Shown here piece by piece: positions 37,134 to 45,843 of a DNA stretch of 64,000 nucleotides. Location of the stretch: assembly GCF_001513965.1 (NCBI RefSeq), contig NZ_KQ948015.1, positions 20,709 through 84,708 of the forward strand. The letters run 5' to 3'. The notes under the pieces are model-generated. The model was not told the DNA's origin. It made no database searches and was given only the letters and a program-made list of their open reading frames with translations. Each line of letters starts with the position of its first letter. Positions within the stretch are counted from its first letter, which is position 1. A program made the position numbers and the translations under genes. This DNA is from Streptomyces cellostaticus (GTDB lineage Bacteria; Actinomycetota; Actinomycetes; Streptomycetales; Streptomycetaceae).

Positions 37134-38420
37134 TCAGCCGGCGCAACGCAGAAGTCCGGCCTCCTGCTTGGCCGCCAGGACGCGCCGTACGCTCTGCTCG
37201 ACATGTGCCCGCAGTGCCGGCTCGTCGCCCAGGGCGGCAAGGACCGCAGAGGTCATGGCGGGGATGTGGCCGGCGTTCACACTCAGCACGAGGTCGCCGC
37301 CGGCGCGCAGGAAGGCCAGTGCGCGTCGGCCCGGGGGTATGGCCTTGACCGCCGCCGCGTTGCCGAGGTCGTCGGAGATGACGACTCCGTCGAAACCGAG
37401 CTCCTTGCGCAGCATGTCCTGGATCACGACAGACGAGAAGACCGCCTGGTGCGCGGGATCGATCCGGGTGTACGTCGCCAGGGAGATCATGACGAACCGG
37501 GCGCCGGCCGTGACGCCTTCGCGGAAGGCGGTCAGGCCGTCAAAGGCGCGGTCGGTGGTGGTGTCGGTGACCTGGGGAGTGGTGTCGGTGTTGCCCCGGA
37601 CACCGCCCAGGCCCGGGAAGTGCTTGAGGGTGGTGAGCACGCCGGCCTGGCCAAAGCCCTTGATGAAGGCGGCATCGTGGCCGGCGACGGCCTCGGCGGT
37701 GGAGCCGAACTGGCGGTCGTAACGTCCGATCGGGCCGTTGGCCCGCCCCAGGTCGGAGGAGACGACGTCGGCGACGGGGGCGAGGTCGAGACGGATGCCC
37801 GCACGGCGCAGTTCGCCCGCCCAGACGGCCGCGTTCCGTTGCAGCCGCGGCCCGCCGAAACCACCCTGGGCGAGCGCGCTGGGGATGTCGGTGAAGCCCG
37901 GCCCGCGCAGTGGCTGTACCTGACCGCCCTCCTGGTCGGCGGAGACCAGGGTGCCGATGCGGCGGGCACCCACATCCTGGGCGAGCTGGTCCGCGCGGTC
38001 CGTCACGGCGCGCACCGCCGGCATGCCCGCGGTGGTCGGTCCCATCAGGATCACCGAGCCGACATGGTGGCGGCGCAGCACGCTCAGACTTGCCTGCGCA
38101 CTCCCGTCGGCCCCGCCGACGACGTGGACCCCTCCCATGAACAGCTGGCCCACCTTCTGAGCGGGTGACATCCGCGAGAGGATCCGGTCGACACAGGCCG
38201 CCGCCGGGCCGGGGGACGGGGTGGACCGTGCCGTGTCCTGCCGTGCCGCAGTGCCGCCCCCTTCGGCCCGATCCCCCGCTCCCGTCGCCTGTGGCGCCGG
38301 GGCCGATGGACGGGTGGTGCAGCCGGAGAGCAGCACGGCGCAGGCCGCTGCCAGAACGGCGCCGCGACGGCGTGCGAAGCCCCTCCCCCGCCTGCGCGGG
38401 AAAGTCGTTGTCTGCCTCAT
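37134..38420 (-). CDS. GH3 beta-N-acetylhexosaminidase lipoprotein (NagZ-like)
   Basis: A 428-residue lipoprotein. The ATG at 38420 (MRQTTTFPRRRGRGFARRRG) opens a signal ending in the lipobox LLSGCTT, followed by a Ser/Ala/Pro-rich linker. The GH3 barrel has GTLVSADQEGGQVQPLRGPG, LDLAPVADV, TTLKHFPGLGGVRGNTDT (the KHFPG-x6-D loop typical of NagZ) and GVVISDDLGNAAAV with the nucleophile Asp. The second GH3 domain is absent, as in NagZ enzymes. It would release N-acetylglucosamine from cell-wall or chitin fragments at the outer membrane face. It stands alone between unrelated genes. Confidence 0.92.
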   Translation of the reverse strand: MRQTTTFPRRRGRGFARRRGAVLAAACAVLLSGCTTRPSAPAPQATGAGDRAEGGGTAARQDTARSTPSPGPAAACVDRILSRMSPAQKVGQLFMGGVHVVGGADGSAQASLSVLRRHHVGSVILMGPTTAGMPAVRAVTDRADQLAQDVGARRIGTLVSADQEGGQVQPLRGPGFTDIPSALAQGGFGGPRLQRNAAVWAGELRRAGIRLDLAPVADVVSSDLGRANGPIGRYDRQFGSTAEAVAGHDAAFIKGFGQAGVLTTLKHFPGLGGVRGNTDTTPQVTDTTTDRAFDGLTAFREGVTAGARFVMISLATYTRIDPAHQAVFSSVVIQDMLRKELGFDGVVISDDLGNAAAVKAIPPGRRALAFLRAGGDLVLSVNAGHIPAMTSAVLAALGDEPALRAHVEQSVRRVLAAKQEAGLLRCAG

Positions 38421-38716
38421 GGTGGCACCTCTCGTGTGGTTGGTCCCGGCTGCTCGGTCCGGGCAGCGCCTCGTGCACATGAGTGGCGCGGCGGGCGGGA
38501 GGAGTTCGCAGGCCGCCGCGTGATGTGAGCCACTCACACAGGGCCTACGGCCCGTCCACGGGGGTCGGCCCCGGGTCGCCGCGGCCGTGGAAGGCACGCT
38601 GTCCTGGCCGAACCGGCAGAACGTGCCCGAGCCGGCGGCAACGGGCGGGGGCGGCTGGCACGCTCGTGGCGTTCGTCGGGGCCGACCATCCGGAGCCCCT
38701 GCCCGAAAGGTCCACA

Positions 38717-40006
38717 GTGAATCGTCTTCTTCGTGTCGGAACAGTCATCCTGCTCGCGAGCACACCGCTTGCGGCAACCTCCCCGGCGTCCGCTTCGGAC
38801 CGCCCCGGATGCACCTTCTCACCGAGCGTCCACGGCTCCACCGAAGAACAGCGGCTGTCGCATCCCATACCGCAGCAGATCCTGCGCAGCAGCGGATTGC
38901 AGAAGACGGTCGAGGACTTCTCCCGCAGCCTGTGTGCCACGCGTTCGCCGGGCCAGGCCAGGACCGTGGTGAGGGACCACGGACACCGGCTGTGGAGGGA
39001 GGCCGTCCGGCGCGCTCAGCAGCACACCGCGGACGAGATGGCCGCGGGCACGCTCAGCCACGACGACGACAGGCCCCTGTACTGGGCGCGCCTGAGCATG
39101 ACCCTGGCCCTGAAGCAGTGGGACCCCGCCTTCACCGTGTCCTCGGCACAACGCGGGTCCCTGCTCGAGCTGTTGGAGCGCACCTCACGCGGCCAGGACA
39201 CCATCTCCTTCGGCAAGGACGCCGACGTCAAGCGGATCCTGCTCACCGGGTTCGACCCCTTCGACCTCGACTGGGACAGCCGCACCTCCAATCCCTCGGG
39301 TGCCGTCGCCCTGGCACTGGACGGCGTCACGGTGCAGACCCCGTACGGGCCGGCCCGTATCGAGACGGCCGTTTTCCCGGTGCGCTGGCAGGACTTCGCC
39401 GAGGGGACCGTGGAGCGGACGCTGGCCTCTCACTTCCGGCCCGGTCCGCAGCAGGTGGACATGTTCGCCACGGTGAGCCAGGGTCAGCCGGACCGCTTCG
39501 ACATCGAGCGCTGGAACGGCGCATGGCGCGGCGGGTACCAGGACAACGACAACCTCTCCAGCACGGGAACGATCTCCATCCCGGCGGGCCTTCCCACGGT
39601 GCGCCCCCAGCCGCAGTGGACACACACCACGCTGCCCTACCGGGCCATTGTGCGGGCCGCGACGGGCCGCTTCCCCGTGTACGACCACACCCAGGTCACC
39701 GAGATCCCGGCAGGCGGCACCAAGCCGGTGATACGCCCGGACGGACCGACGCCCGGTTCGGTGGCACGCGAGGGCGGCGGCGGTGATTACCTGTCGAACG
39801 AGATCGCCTACCGCGCCACCCTCCTGCGCGACGCGCTCGATCCGCACATCCCCGGCGGCCACATCCACACCCCCGTGCTGGAGTTCGGCACCGGCAACAG
39901 CACCGACCTGACCGACCCGACGTTCCTCCGCAACCGCGGGGACATCGTGGCCCAGACACGGGCCATCGTGGAGGCAGCGGCGGCCACTATCGGCGCCGGC
40001 CGGTAG
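38717..40006 (+). CDS. Secreted pyroglutamyl-peptidase-I-like protein lacking the usual active-site Cys
   Basis: A 429-residue secreted protein from a GTG at 38717 with AAAGG upstream; signal peptide ends at SASA near residue 26. About 130 residues without a recognised domain precede a C15-like region: VKRILLTGFDPFDLDWDSRT (compare the VLVTGFEPF start of pyroglutamyl peptidases), ARIETAVFPVRWQDF, and YLSNEIAYRATLLRD where the family has a catalytic VCN. Here Ser360 replaces Cys, while GGHIHTPVLEF retains the histidine (382/384). It may be a serine variant or a non-peptidase. Standard members are cytosolic and about 210 residues, so the export and length are unusual. Confidence 0.8.
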   Translation: MNRLLRVGTVILLASTPLAATSPASASDRPGCTFSPSVHGSTEEQRLSHPIPQQILRSSGLQKTVEDFSRSLCATRSPGQARTVVRDHGHRLWREAVRRAQQHTADEMAAGTLSHDDDRPLYWARLSMTLALKQWDPAFTVSSAQRGSLLELLERTSRGQDTISFGKDADVKRILLTGFDPFDLDWDSRTSNPSGAVALALDGVTVQTPYGPARIETAVFPVRWQDFAEGTVERTLASHFRPGPQQVDMFATVSQGQPDRFDIERWNGAWRGGYQDNDNLSSTGTISIPAGLPTVRPQPQWTHTTLPYRAIVRAATGRFPVYDHTQVTEIPAGGTKPVIRPDGPTPGSVAREGGGGDYLSNEIAYRATLLRDALDPHIPGGHIHTPVLEFGTGNSTDLTDPTFLRNRGDIVAQTRAIVEAAAATIGAGR

Positions 40007-40318
40007 GGACAGGAGCGGGCAGTGACACCACTACTGGGGCGCCGCCGGTCACCGCCGCATGGCGTGAGTACCACCGGGTGGCGTTCCTCGTCCCCCGGGT
40101 GACAGTCGTGCCGCAGGCTGCCGATGCTTGCCTGCCGGGCAGGGCATGGGGGGCAGTGTGATGTGGCCGCATCGGCAGCGACAGTGAGGGGGACGCCGTC
40201 TTCCAGGCACTCTGGTGGTGGCCGGTCGGCTGGTTCCCCCACAGCCGACTGGTCCTCGGCCGGGGGCCGGCGTGCGGAGGGTTGGGTCGGCAACCTTTGC
40301 CGGCTCCCTGGCCATCGA

Positions 40319-40368
40319 GGCGGCGCGGGCAGCCGGGACGGCATGGATCACCGGCTGCCCGCGCCGCC
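40319..40368. terminator. Long perfect hairpin
   Basis: An 18-bp perfect inverted repeat (GGCGGCGCGGGCAGCCGG / CCGGCTGCCCGCGCCGCC) with a 14-nt loop lies about 300 bp from each of two convergent genes. It may terminate both transcripts, although the distance is long. Confidence 0.6.
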
Positions 40369-40396
40369 GGCGAGCGGCGAGCGGCGAGCGGCGAGC
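40369..40396. repeat. Four tandem copies of GGCGAGC
   Basis: Four exact 7-bp repeats directly abutting the long hairpin, a slippage-prone simple repeat in non-coding DNA. Confidence 0.9.
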
Positions 40397-40659
40397 CGAG
40401 GATTTGCCTCGGCGCCTGAGGGCCTGTGGAGCCCGTGGACTCCCCCGCTGCTACTTCCCCGTTGACGTCCCTGCCCAGCCAGTCCAGACGGCTTGCCTGA
40501 TGGCTCCCACCTCCGGTGTTCCGAACGGTTCATCCGGCAGCGGGCACCGGCGCACAGGCGGACCTCGGTCTGCTGCGGCATGGCCTGCCGGAGGGCCGAG
40601 GTCAACGCGTGGCGCCTTATCTGCGGTGCCCGCGGCCGACTTCCCCCCGCCGGCCCGCG

Positions 40660-41349
40660 TCACCTCGCGGGTGCGCCGATGACGCAGTGAAAGTCGCTGA
40701 CCGAGAACGCCGTCAGCGGCCGCCGCCCGGCCAGGAAGTCCAGTGGGCCACCCGGTGCCGCTCTCAGCTGTGCCTGGCCCAACCGCATCTGTCCGTCCAG
40801 CCGTACGGGGATCCGTTGTGCTGCCGAGCGGTCGTCAAAGGGCCGTTGCAGCAGGCGGGTGCGTAGGCTACGGCGTCCGGGCAGACGCAGTCGGTCGCGG
40901 TGGGCTGCGAAGACGCCCTCGCTTTCGCCCGCTGTGTCGGGAGTACCGGGCCACAATCGCGCGCGAACAGCGGCTCCTGCCCTGCCACGGCCGCCTTGAG
41001 CGGCGATCCTGTTGCCGGTCAGGAGCAGATCCGCGGGCTGCTCCGCCACGCCCCACAGCGTCTGGCCCCCGGCCAGCGACTCGGCGTTGTCTCCCCATGC
41101 CTCGACGAGACAGAGGCCCGTATCGTGCTCGTCGCGCACCCTGAGCAGCACCAGCAGTTCACGCCCGACCGAGCCGTCGGCCCGGGAGTCGACCCAGCAC
41201 GTCAGCGTATGGCACCACTGTCCCGACCGTAGCGGCTGCACCCCGGCGGGCAGGGACCAGTCCGGCACTGCTGTCGGACTCACCTTCCACACGGCGACGA
41301 GCATGTCACCTTCCAGATGCCAAGGCTGCGGCGGGAACTGCTTGTTCAC
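40660..41349 (-). CDS. Acetoacetate-decarboxylase-like family protein
   Basis: A 229-residue protein from a GTG at 41349 with AAGGA seven bases upstream. The start QFPPQPWHLEGDMLVAVWKV, then LPAGVQPL, ELLVLLRVRDEHDTGLCLVE and ESLAGGQTLWGVAEQPADLL follow the acetoacetate-decarboxylase-like superfamily as found in actinomycetes. The lysine expected for Schiff-base chemistry is not evident (the LWGIPKE type motif reads LWGVAEQ), so it may have another role. Length is as usual. The C-terminal third is richer in Arg/Ala than expected. Confidence 0.65.
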   Translation of the reverse strand: MNKQFPPQPWHLEGDMLVAVWKVSPTAVPDWSLPAGVQPLRSGQWCHTLTCWVDSRADGSVGRELLVLLRVRDEHDTGLCLVEAWGDNAESLAGGQTLWGVAEQPADLLLTGNRIAAQGGRGRAGAAVRARLWPGTPDTAGESEGVFAAHRDRLRLPGRRSLRTRLLQRPFDDRSAAQRIPVRLDGQMRLGQAQLRAAPGGPLDFLAGRRPLTAFSVSDFHCVIGAPAR

Positions 41350-41460
41350 GTGCTGTCCTTTCTCAGGGCCTGTGCACCTGCCTGGCCGGTGTCGATCACG
41401 TTGCCACTCCCATGGTCCGCTCCTCGGGTGACCGTGAGGGTTGGTTTACAGCGCTCTGCG

Positions 41461-41491
41461 GGCGCACAATCCCTCTGAGTGAATGTGCGCC
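41461..41491. promoter_or_regulatory. Spaced inverted repeat GGCGCACA-N15-TGTGCGCC
   Basis: A perfect 8-bp inverted repeat with 15-nt spacing lies between the divergent decarboxylase-like and MHYT genes. Its size suits an operator bound by a dimer on one DNA face, or a hairpin in the MHYT leader. A GTTGAC/GTCAAC pair follows at about 41528-41556. Confidence 0.45.
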
Positions 41492-41586
41492 GGGTCACTG
41501 TCAGCCGCGCACGTACACACGACCGCTAGTTGACTCGGACTCAACCAGGCGGGCGTCAACGCGTCTCGACGAAGGAGAACGGCCCC

Positions 41587-42360
41587 ATGCCTCATCACCC
41601 GAGCATGTACGTCTCGCCGCTGTTCCCGCTGCTCGCCTTCCTCAATGCCTACGCGGGTTCGGTTCTCGCGCTGGCCTGCGCAGGCCGGCTGCGCACGAGA
41701 GGACTGAGAACGGGATGGAACTGGCTGGTCGGTGGCGCGATTTCACTCGGCTGCGGCATCTGGGGCATGCACTTCATCGGCATGCTGGGCTATTCCTCCG
41801 GTGAGGGCCGGCCACGGTTCGACCTGGCTCTGACCGGGGTCAGCCTTGTCGTGGCTGTCGCGATCGTGGGCTTCGGGCTGCTGGTCACCTACCTGCATCC
41901 GCACTGGTACACCCTGCTGGCCGGGGGGATCGTCACGGGGCTGGGGATCTCGGCGATGCACTACATCGGGATGGCGGCCATGCACCTCGCGGGTACCGTC
42001 TCCTACACTCCGCGGACTGTGACGCTGTCCGTCGCCATCGCCGTTGTCACCGCCACGGCCGCCTTGGGTACGGCTCTTGCCTCGCTGGGCACCTGGGCGA
42101 CCGTCGGGGCCGGCGGGCTGATGGCGATTTCCATCAGCACCATGCACTACACGGGGATGATGGCCGTGACGGTCTCACCCAACGACCAGGTGGTGGTCCG
42201 GGGGGTGGAGGGGCCCTCGCTCATCGTTCCCCTGTTCCTCTGCTTCTCCCTCGAACTGTTGATGGTCGGGTTCGCGGTCGTCACCACGCCGCTGCTGCCC
42301 GAGGACGACTTCGGTGCAGCCTCCGCGGGCCACGCCTTCTCACGGGGGTTCGGCCGCTGA
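41587..42360 (+). CDS. MHYT-domain integral membrane sensor
   Basis: A 257-residue membrane protein with about seven helices and three MHYT motifs: GMHFIGM, AMHYIGM and TMHYTGM, each at the outer end of a helix. The motif residues are thought to bind copper and sense oxygen, CO or NO. In most bacteria MHYT domains head GGDEF/EAL proteins; here the domain stands alone, ending in a short tail (PEDDFGAASAGHAFSRGFGR). ATG at 41587 with GGAG nine bases upstream. Confidence 0.92.
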   Translation: MPHHPSMYVSPLFPLLAFLNAYAGSVLALACAGRLRTRGLRTGWNWLVGGAISLGCGIWGMHFIGMLGYSSGEGRPRFDLALTGVSLVVAVAIVGFGLLVTYLHPHWYTLLAGGIVTGLGISAMHYIGMAAMHLAGTVSYTPRTVTLSVAIAVVTATAALGTALASLGTWATVGAGGLMAISISTMHYTGMMAVTVSPNDQVVVRGVEGPSLIVPLFLCFSLELLMVGFAVVTTPLLPEDDFGAASAGHAFSRGFGR

Positions 42361-42435
42361 AGACGAACCCGGCGGCCGCGGAAGGCAACACGCGGCCGGC
42401 AGGGGAGGGGACCCCAGCAGGCCGGTCAGTGCTGC

Positions 42436-43113
42436 TCAGCCGCCCGATCCGGGCTGGAAGGCCGAGATGCGTACCGCCGAGGCGTTGCCGCCGGTGGGTA
42501 CCGCCCCGTGGGTCCAGGCAGCGGACAGGGTCCGCGTCTCGTCCGGAGGTGTGACCACGAGCCGTGCGGGGGCGGCGGATACGGCGCCGGAGGTGGCGGG
42601 ATCGCTGAAGGACAGCTGCGCGGTGGCGCGCGTGCCGGGCCGCAAGGAGACAAGTCCTGAACTCGGTGCGACGCGGACGGGGTTGGTGGTGACGGCGTTG
42701 TTCTTCGCGTCCCTGAACTCCGCTCCCGGATAGCCGTAGAGGGTGCAGGTGCCGGCGGAGATGTTGGTAAGGATCAGGGAGAAGTTCTCCCGGCCCGCTC
42801 CGGGCTCGTTGGCGCCTATCGAGAAGGCGACGTCGGAGGTGGAGCAGCGCCGCGAGGCGGTTGAGTGCGACGGCGTCCGCTCGGGCGAGGCCGGGTGGGA
42901 GGAGGTGGCTCGGGGTTGGGCTCCGGCTGCCTGCGCACCGTCGTCGGTGCGCGAGTCGGGCGCCGCCGTACCCGAGGCCGCGGGGCGGTCTTCCTGACCG
43001 GGCGCCCCACCGCAGCCGGTCAGCACCATCAGGAGGGCACTTGTGCCGGCCGGCAGGGCCGGCAGGGCTGCGCCGCGCATGAGCGGGGCTCGGCGAAGAC
43101 GGCTGGACTCCAT
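42436..43113 (-). CDS. DUF4232-type lipoprotein
   Basis: A 225-residue lipoprotein. A signal with lipobox VLTGCGG is followed by a Ser/Ala/Pro-rich linker and a DUF4232 domain: STSDVAFSIGANEPGAGREN, FSLILTNISAGTCTLYGYPG and AQLSFSDPATSGAVSAAPAR. Function unknown; the family is widespread on the surface of Streptomyces. ATG at 43113 is used; a GTG four codons upstream is possible, though it sits too close to the GGGAG site. Confidence 0.85.
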   Translation of the reverse strand: MESSRLRRAPLMRGAALPALPAGTSALLMVLTGCGGAPGQEDRPAASGTAAPDSRTDDGAQAAGAQPRATSSHPASPERTPSHSTASRRCSTSDVAFSIGANEPGAGRENFSLILTNISAGTCTLYGYPGAEFRDAKNNAVTTNPVRVAPSSGLVSLRPGTRATAQLSFSDPATSGAVSAAPARLVVTPPDETRTLSAAWTHGAVPTGGNASAVRISAFQPGSGG

Positions 43114-43559
43114 GGACGTAGTCACTCTCCCAGGGGTCGGAGGCAGACAGAGTTACGTGGGCCGCACTCGGGCGGCGTGTCATTCGATGCCCCGTCCGGC
43201 ACAAAAGTTCGGCGTGCGGCGCCCTGGTTACGTGGGCTGTGTCACACACGAACCTCGCGGTCGGGCACCGGGAGGTGAGGCGCCGTAGCCCCGCAGTTGG
43301 TTCAGGTAATGACACAGCCACCGAACCGAGGCGGTCACTCACACGTATGAGGTTGTGTCACTGCCCGGAAAAGCGGCTGTGCTCCCCGGGCGTTGTGGGC
43401 CAGGCAGTCGGCTCACCCCGAGCAGGGGCAAGCGCGTGCCGTGCCGGTCGCCCCCGGCAACGGGCTTGCCTGCTGGTCAGTCACTGTCGGGAGCATGGGG
43501 CTCCTCAGCCGCCGGCGTCCTTCGATCGTTGAGTCACTTGATAGAGGAAGAGACAGCCC
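43114..43559. other. Divergent upstream region, nothing coding
   Basis: About 445 bp between the leftward DUF4232 gene and the rightward sigma remnant. GTGTCA/TGACAC-type elements recur (TGACACA near 43308 and TGTGTCA near 43354 are inverted), which may belong to either promoter. No gene recognised. Confidence 0.4.
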
Positions 43560-43930
43560 ATGTCATTGAGTGTGGATTCCGAGGCGCTGGCGTTGCGCGC
43601 GGCTGCGGGAGACGGGGAGGCGCTGCAATATCTCCTCGTGGAAATCCGCCCCGAGGTCCTGCGGCGCTGCGGCCGCTTCCTGCCCTGCCGTGAAGACGCC
43701 GAGGAAGCCGCTCAGGACGTGCTGCTGCAGGTCGCGAGAAAGATCACCAGTTTCGAGGGGCGCAGCCTGTTCAGCACCTGACTGCACACGGTCACCGCCA
43801 ACACAGCCCGCCAGACCTACCGCAACCTCAAGCGCAGGGCATGTGAGCAGCCCATGAGCGCGGACGCCATGCCCTATGCCGACTCCCCGCCCCGGCAGAC
43901 CTCGGTCACAGGGCAGGCGCAGTTGGTGAG
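43560..43930 (+). pseudogene. ECF-type sigma factor with an in-frame TGA and lost 3' half
   Basis: The start MSLSVDSEALALRAAAGDGE, then RRCGRFLPCREDAEEAAQDV and LLQVARKITSFEGRSLFST is sigma-70 region 2 of an ECF sigma factor. A TGA at 43779-43781 stands where the family has Trp (the F-x-T-W-L-H sequence; one base from TGG). The same frame continues with LHTVTANTARQTYRNLKRRA and DSPPRQTSV, then similarity ends near 43920 before region 4. So the gene has a nonsense mutation and a 3' deletion. The ribosome site GGAAGAGA is intact. Confidence 0.8.
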
Positions 43931-43947
43931 GGGCCGGCCGACACGGC

Positions 43948-44556
43948 TCAGTTACCGGGCGGCGTCGGGGTGGAGGAGGAGGCGTGGCCGGGTGCGGAGA
44001 CGAACTCGTAGACGGCGCTGTAGGGCACCTTCACGGTGGGCTGCGTCGCCGGATCGCAGGAGCCGGTCGGGGCCACACCGCCTCGGGTGTCCAGGCGCCG
44101 GACCGTCGTCACTGTTGCCAGTTTGCCGGTGGGACGGCCCGACTGCGTGGCGGTCAGCTCCAGTTCGGGGATGTTGCCCTGGCCGTTCGGGGTACGGCTG
44201 ATGATCTTTCCGGTGACGGCGCTGCCGTCTGGTGCGATCCATTGCGGGGGTCCGGCATCAGGACTCACGAACGAGTGCTTGATGCCGCCTTTGAGGGCGG
44301 CGCGCACGTCATGCTGGGTGAAGGCGAAGGTACCGTCGGGCTGCCGCGTGCACCCGTAGATCTGTACGCCGTGCCGTACCGGCGCTCGGAAGCTTCCTGG
44401 GGTGCCGGTGTCCGCCGTGGTGACGGCGCCGGGCGAGCCGGTCTGTGACGCGAAGCCTGCTCCGGTGGTGAGGGCGATGGCGCCGGACAGCGCACCGATG
44501 CCGAGCACCAGGGCGGCGATCTTCTTCGATCGGCTGGGGGTTCGTTTTCGTGTCAT
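43948..44556 (-). CDS. Secreted DUF3455 protein
   Basis: A 202-residue exported protein. ATG at 44556 (MTRKRTPSRSKKIAALVLGI) gives a basic start and a hydrophobic core ending TTGAGFAS. The DUF3455 domain is seen in VRHGVQIYGCTRQPDGTFAF, FVSPDAGPPQWIAPDGSAVT and GKLATVTTVRRLDTRGGVAP-TGSC with two conserved cysteines that may form a disulfide. Function unknown. Its end overlaps the degenerating sigma remnant on the other strand. Confidence 0.85.
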   Translation of the reverse strand: MTRKRTPSRSKKIAALVLGIGALSGAIALTTGAGFASQTGSPGAVTTADTGTPGSFRAPVRHGVQIYGCTRQPDGTFAFTQHDVRAALKGGIKHSFVSPDAGPPQWIAPDGSAVTGKIISRTPNGQGNIPELELTATQSGRPTGKLATVTTVRRLDTRGGVAPTGSCDPATQPTVKVPYSAVYEFVSAPGHASSSTPTPPGN

Positions 44557-44784
44557 GGCAATCCTGTGCTGTGTGACTGTGCGAGGAGAGTGAGAGGGCT
44601 GCGACATCGTCGATCGGCTGTCGCGCACCCTCATGGTGCGCGACGGGCAGCATGGGCGCTCCCTTCTTGTGCCGCGATGGACAGGCCACGTTGCCCTTTC
44701 GGGCCGAGCGGAGGGTGGGGGTGTGCACGAACTGCGATGCTGTCACGGACAGTTGACGTGTGTTCACTTCCCCGAGGAGTTGTC

Positions 44785-44940
44785 TTGAAGTCCACACTCT
44801 TGCGTTTCGCGGTCATCCTGGGCGTTGCAGGCGGTCTGGCTGTGACCACCGTCAACTCCCATGGATCGGCCGTGTCCTCGTCTTCCCGTACGGTGGCAGG
44901 CTGCTCCTTCACCAACTGCGGCGGGCCTCCCACCTGGTAG
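44785..44940 (+). CDS. Small exported peptide, 51 residues, with a two-cysteine tail
   Basis: A TTG at 44785 with GAGGAG five bases upstream opens a 51-codon gene: MKSTLLRFAVILGVAGGLAV is a clean signal peptide, followed by TTVNSHGSAVSSSSRTVAG and the tail CSFTNCGGPPTW. Cys40 and Cys45 could form a small disulfide ring. No relative is recognised. It converges on two LuxR-type regulator genes just downstream, which makes a signalling or surface-peptide role conceivable but unproven. Confidence 0.6.
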   Translation: MKSTLLRFAVILGVAGGLAVTTVNSHGSAVSSSSRTVAGCSFTNCGGPPTW

Positions 44941-45056
44941 CGGGACTGTGCAGGGCGGCTGCGCGCAGGCCCTGTCACCGGTCCACGCCTCCACACCGTC
45001 TGGTCGGATGCCACCCCGCCCACGCTGACGTGGACTCACCTCATAACGGTGCACGT

Positions 45057-45689
45057 TCACAGGACTCCCTGCCGAAGGGCGTGGGCGACGGCGTGGGTTC
45101 GGTTGCGCAGCTGAAGCCGGGTGAGCATGGCGTGGATGACGTTCTTGATCGTGCGTTCGGAGAAGTTGAGTTCCAGGGCGATCTCGGAGGTGTCCAGGCC
45201 GTCGGCCAACAGCCGGAGGACGTCGATCTCCCGGCTCAGCAGGCCCGAGGAGGTCAGCGCTCGGGGGGCGAGGATGTCCCGCTGGATGGAGCGCAGGTGC
45301 TCTGCCAGCCAGGCGATCATGACCGGGGTCATCTCGGCTCGGCCGGCGTGGGCGCCGATCACGGCCTTCACGACTCGCTCGCGTACCGCCTCTTTGCGCA
45401 GCAGCACGCTGGACAGACCCAAGTGCACCGCTCTGAGGAACTGCTGTTCCTGGATGAGGTCGGTGATGAGCACCATGCGCATGCCCGCTGTGGTGGACGT
45501 GCGCGCGAGGTTCTCCATCCGGGCCAGGGTCGCCGGGCGGACGTGGTCGTCGACCACCAGACACACGTCCGCCTCGGCGCTTTTGTCCTTCGGGAGCAGG
45601 GTGGTTGAGGGGTGGTCCTCCAGGTACGAAGCCAGACCGGCGCCCGTGACAGGGTCCGAGGTAGTGACCAGGACACGAACGAGCTCCAC
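45057..45689 (-). CDS. LuxR-type regulator with atypical receiver domain, paralogue 1
   Basis: A 210-residue regulator. The GTG at 45689 (VELVRVLVTTSDPVTG) with GGGAG six bases upstream is preferred over an ATG at 45707. The N-terminal domain has receiver-like shape (ADVCLVVDDHVRPATLARME, GMRMVLITDLIQEQQFLRAV, LGLSSVLLRKEAVRERVVKA) but lacks the usual phospho-acceptor surroundings. The C-terminal GerE/LuxR helix-turn-helix reads LLSREIDVLRLLADGLDTSE, IALELNFSERTIKNVIHAML, ending RNRTHAVAHALRQGVL. It lies head-to-tail with a close paralogue. Confidence 0.88.
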   Translation of the reverse strand: MELVRVLVTTSDPVTGAGLASYLEDHPSTTLLPKDKSAEADVCLVVDDHVRPATLARMENLARTSTTAGMRMVLITDLIQEQQFLRAVHLGLSSVLLRKEAVRERVVKAVIGAHAGRAEMTPVMIAWLAEHLRSIQRDILAPRALTSSGLLSREIDVLRLLADGLDTSEIALELNFSERTIKNVIHAMLTRLQLRNRTHAVAHALRQGVL

Positions 45690-45843
45690 GCGCACTCCCG
45701 CAGTCATCCAGCCCGGTGCGTGAGCGGCGGTCTGCCTGGCGTCCGCACCGGTGAACACGCTTTACGACTCTTGCGATGGTCGTGGCGGCCGAAAAGTTCG
45801 GATCCTCAACAGGCCTTCTCGACGCGTCGGCCGTCGTCATGGA

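Larger units (their letters stand above)
40007..40659. other. Intergenic region with a strong hairpin
   Basis: About 650 bp with no plausible gene on either strand. It holds the long hairpin at 40319-40368 and the GGCGAGC repeat next to it. Nothing else was recognised. Confidence 0.5.

Noticed and set aside
40369..40396. CRISPR-like array
   Set aside because: The repeat unit is seven bases with no spacers; no cas genes are present.
43779..43781. TGA in the sigma-factor gene as selenocysteine or programmed readthrough
   Set aside because: No selenocysteine insertion element was seen and the family has Trp, a single-base change from TGA; the 3' half is missing too, so a pseudogene is simpler.
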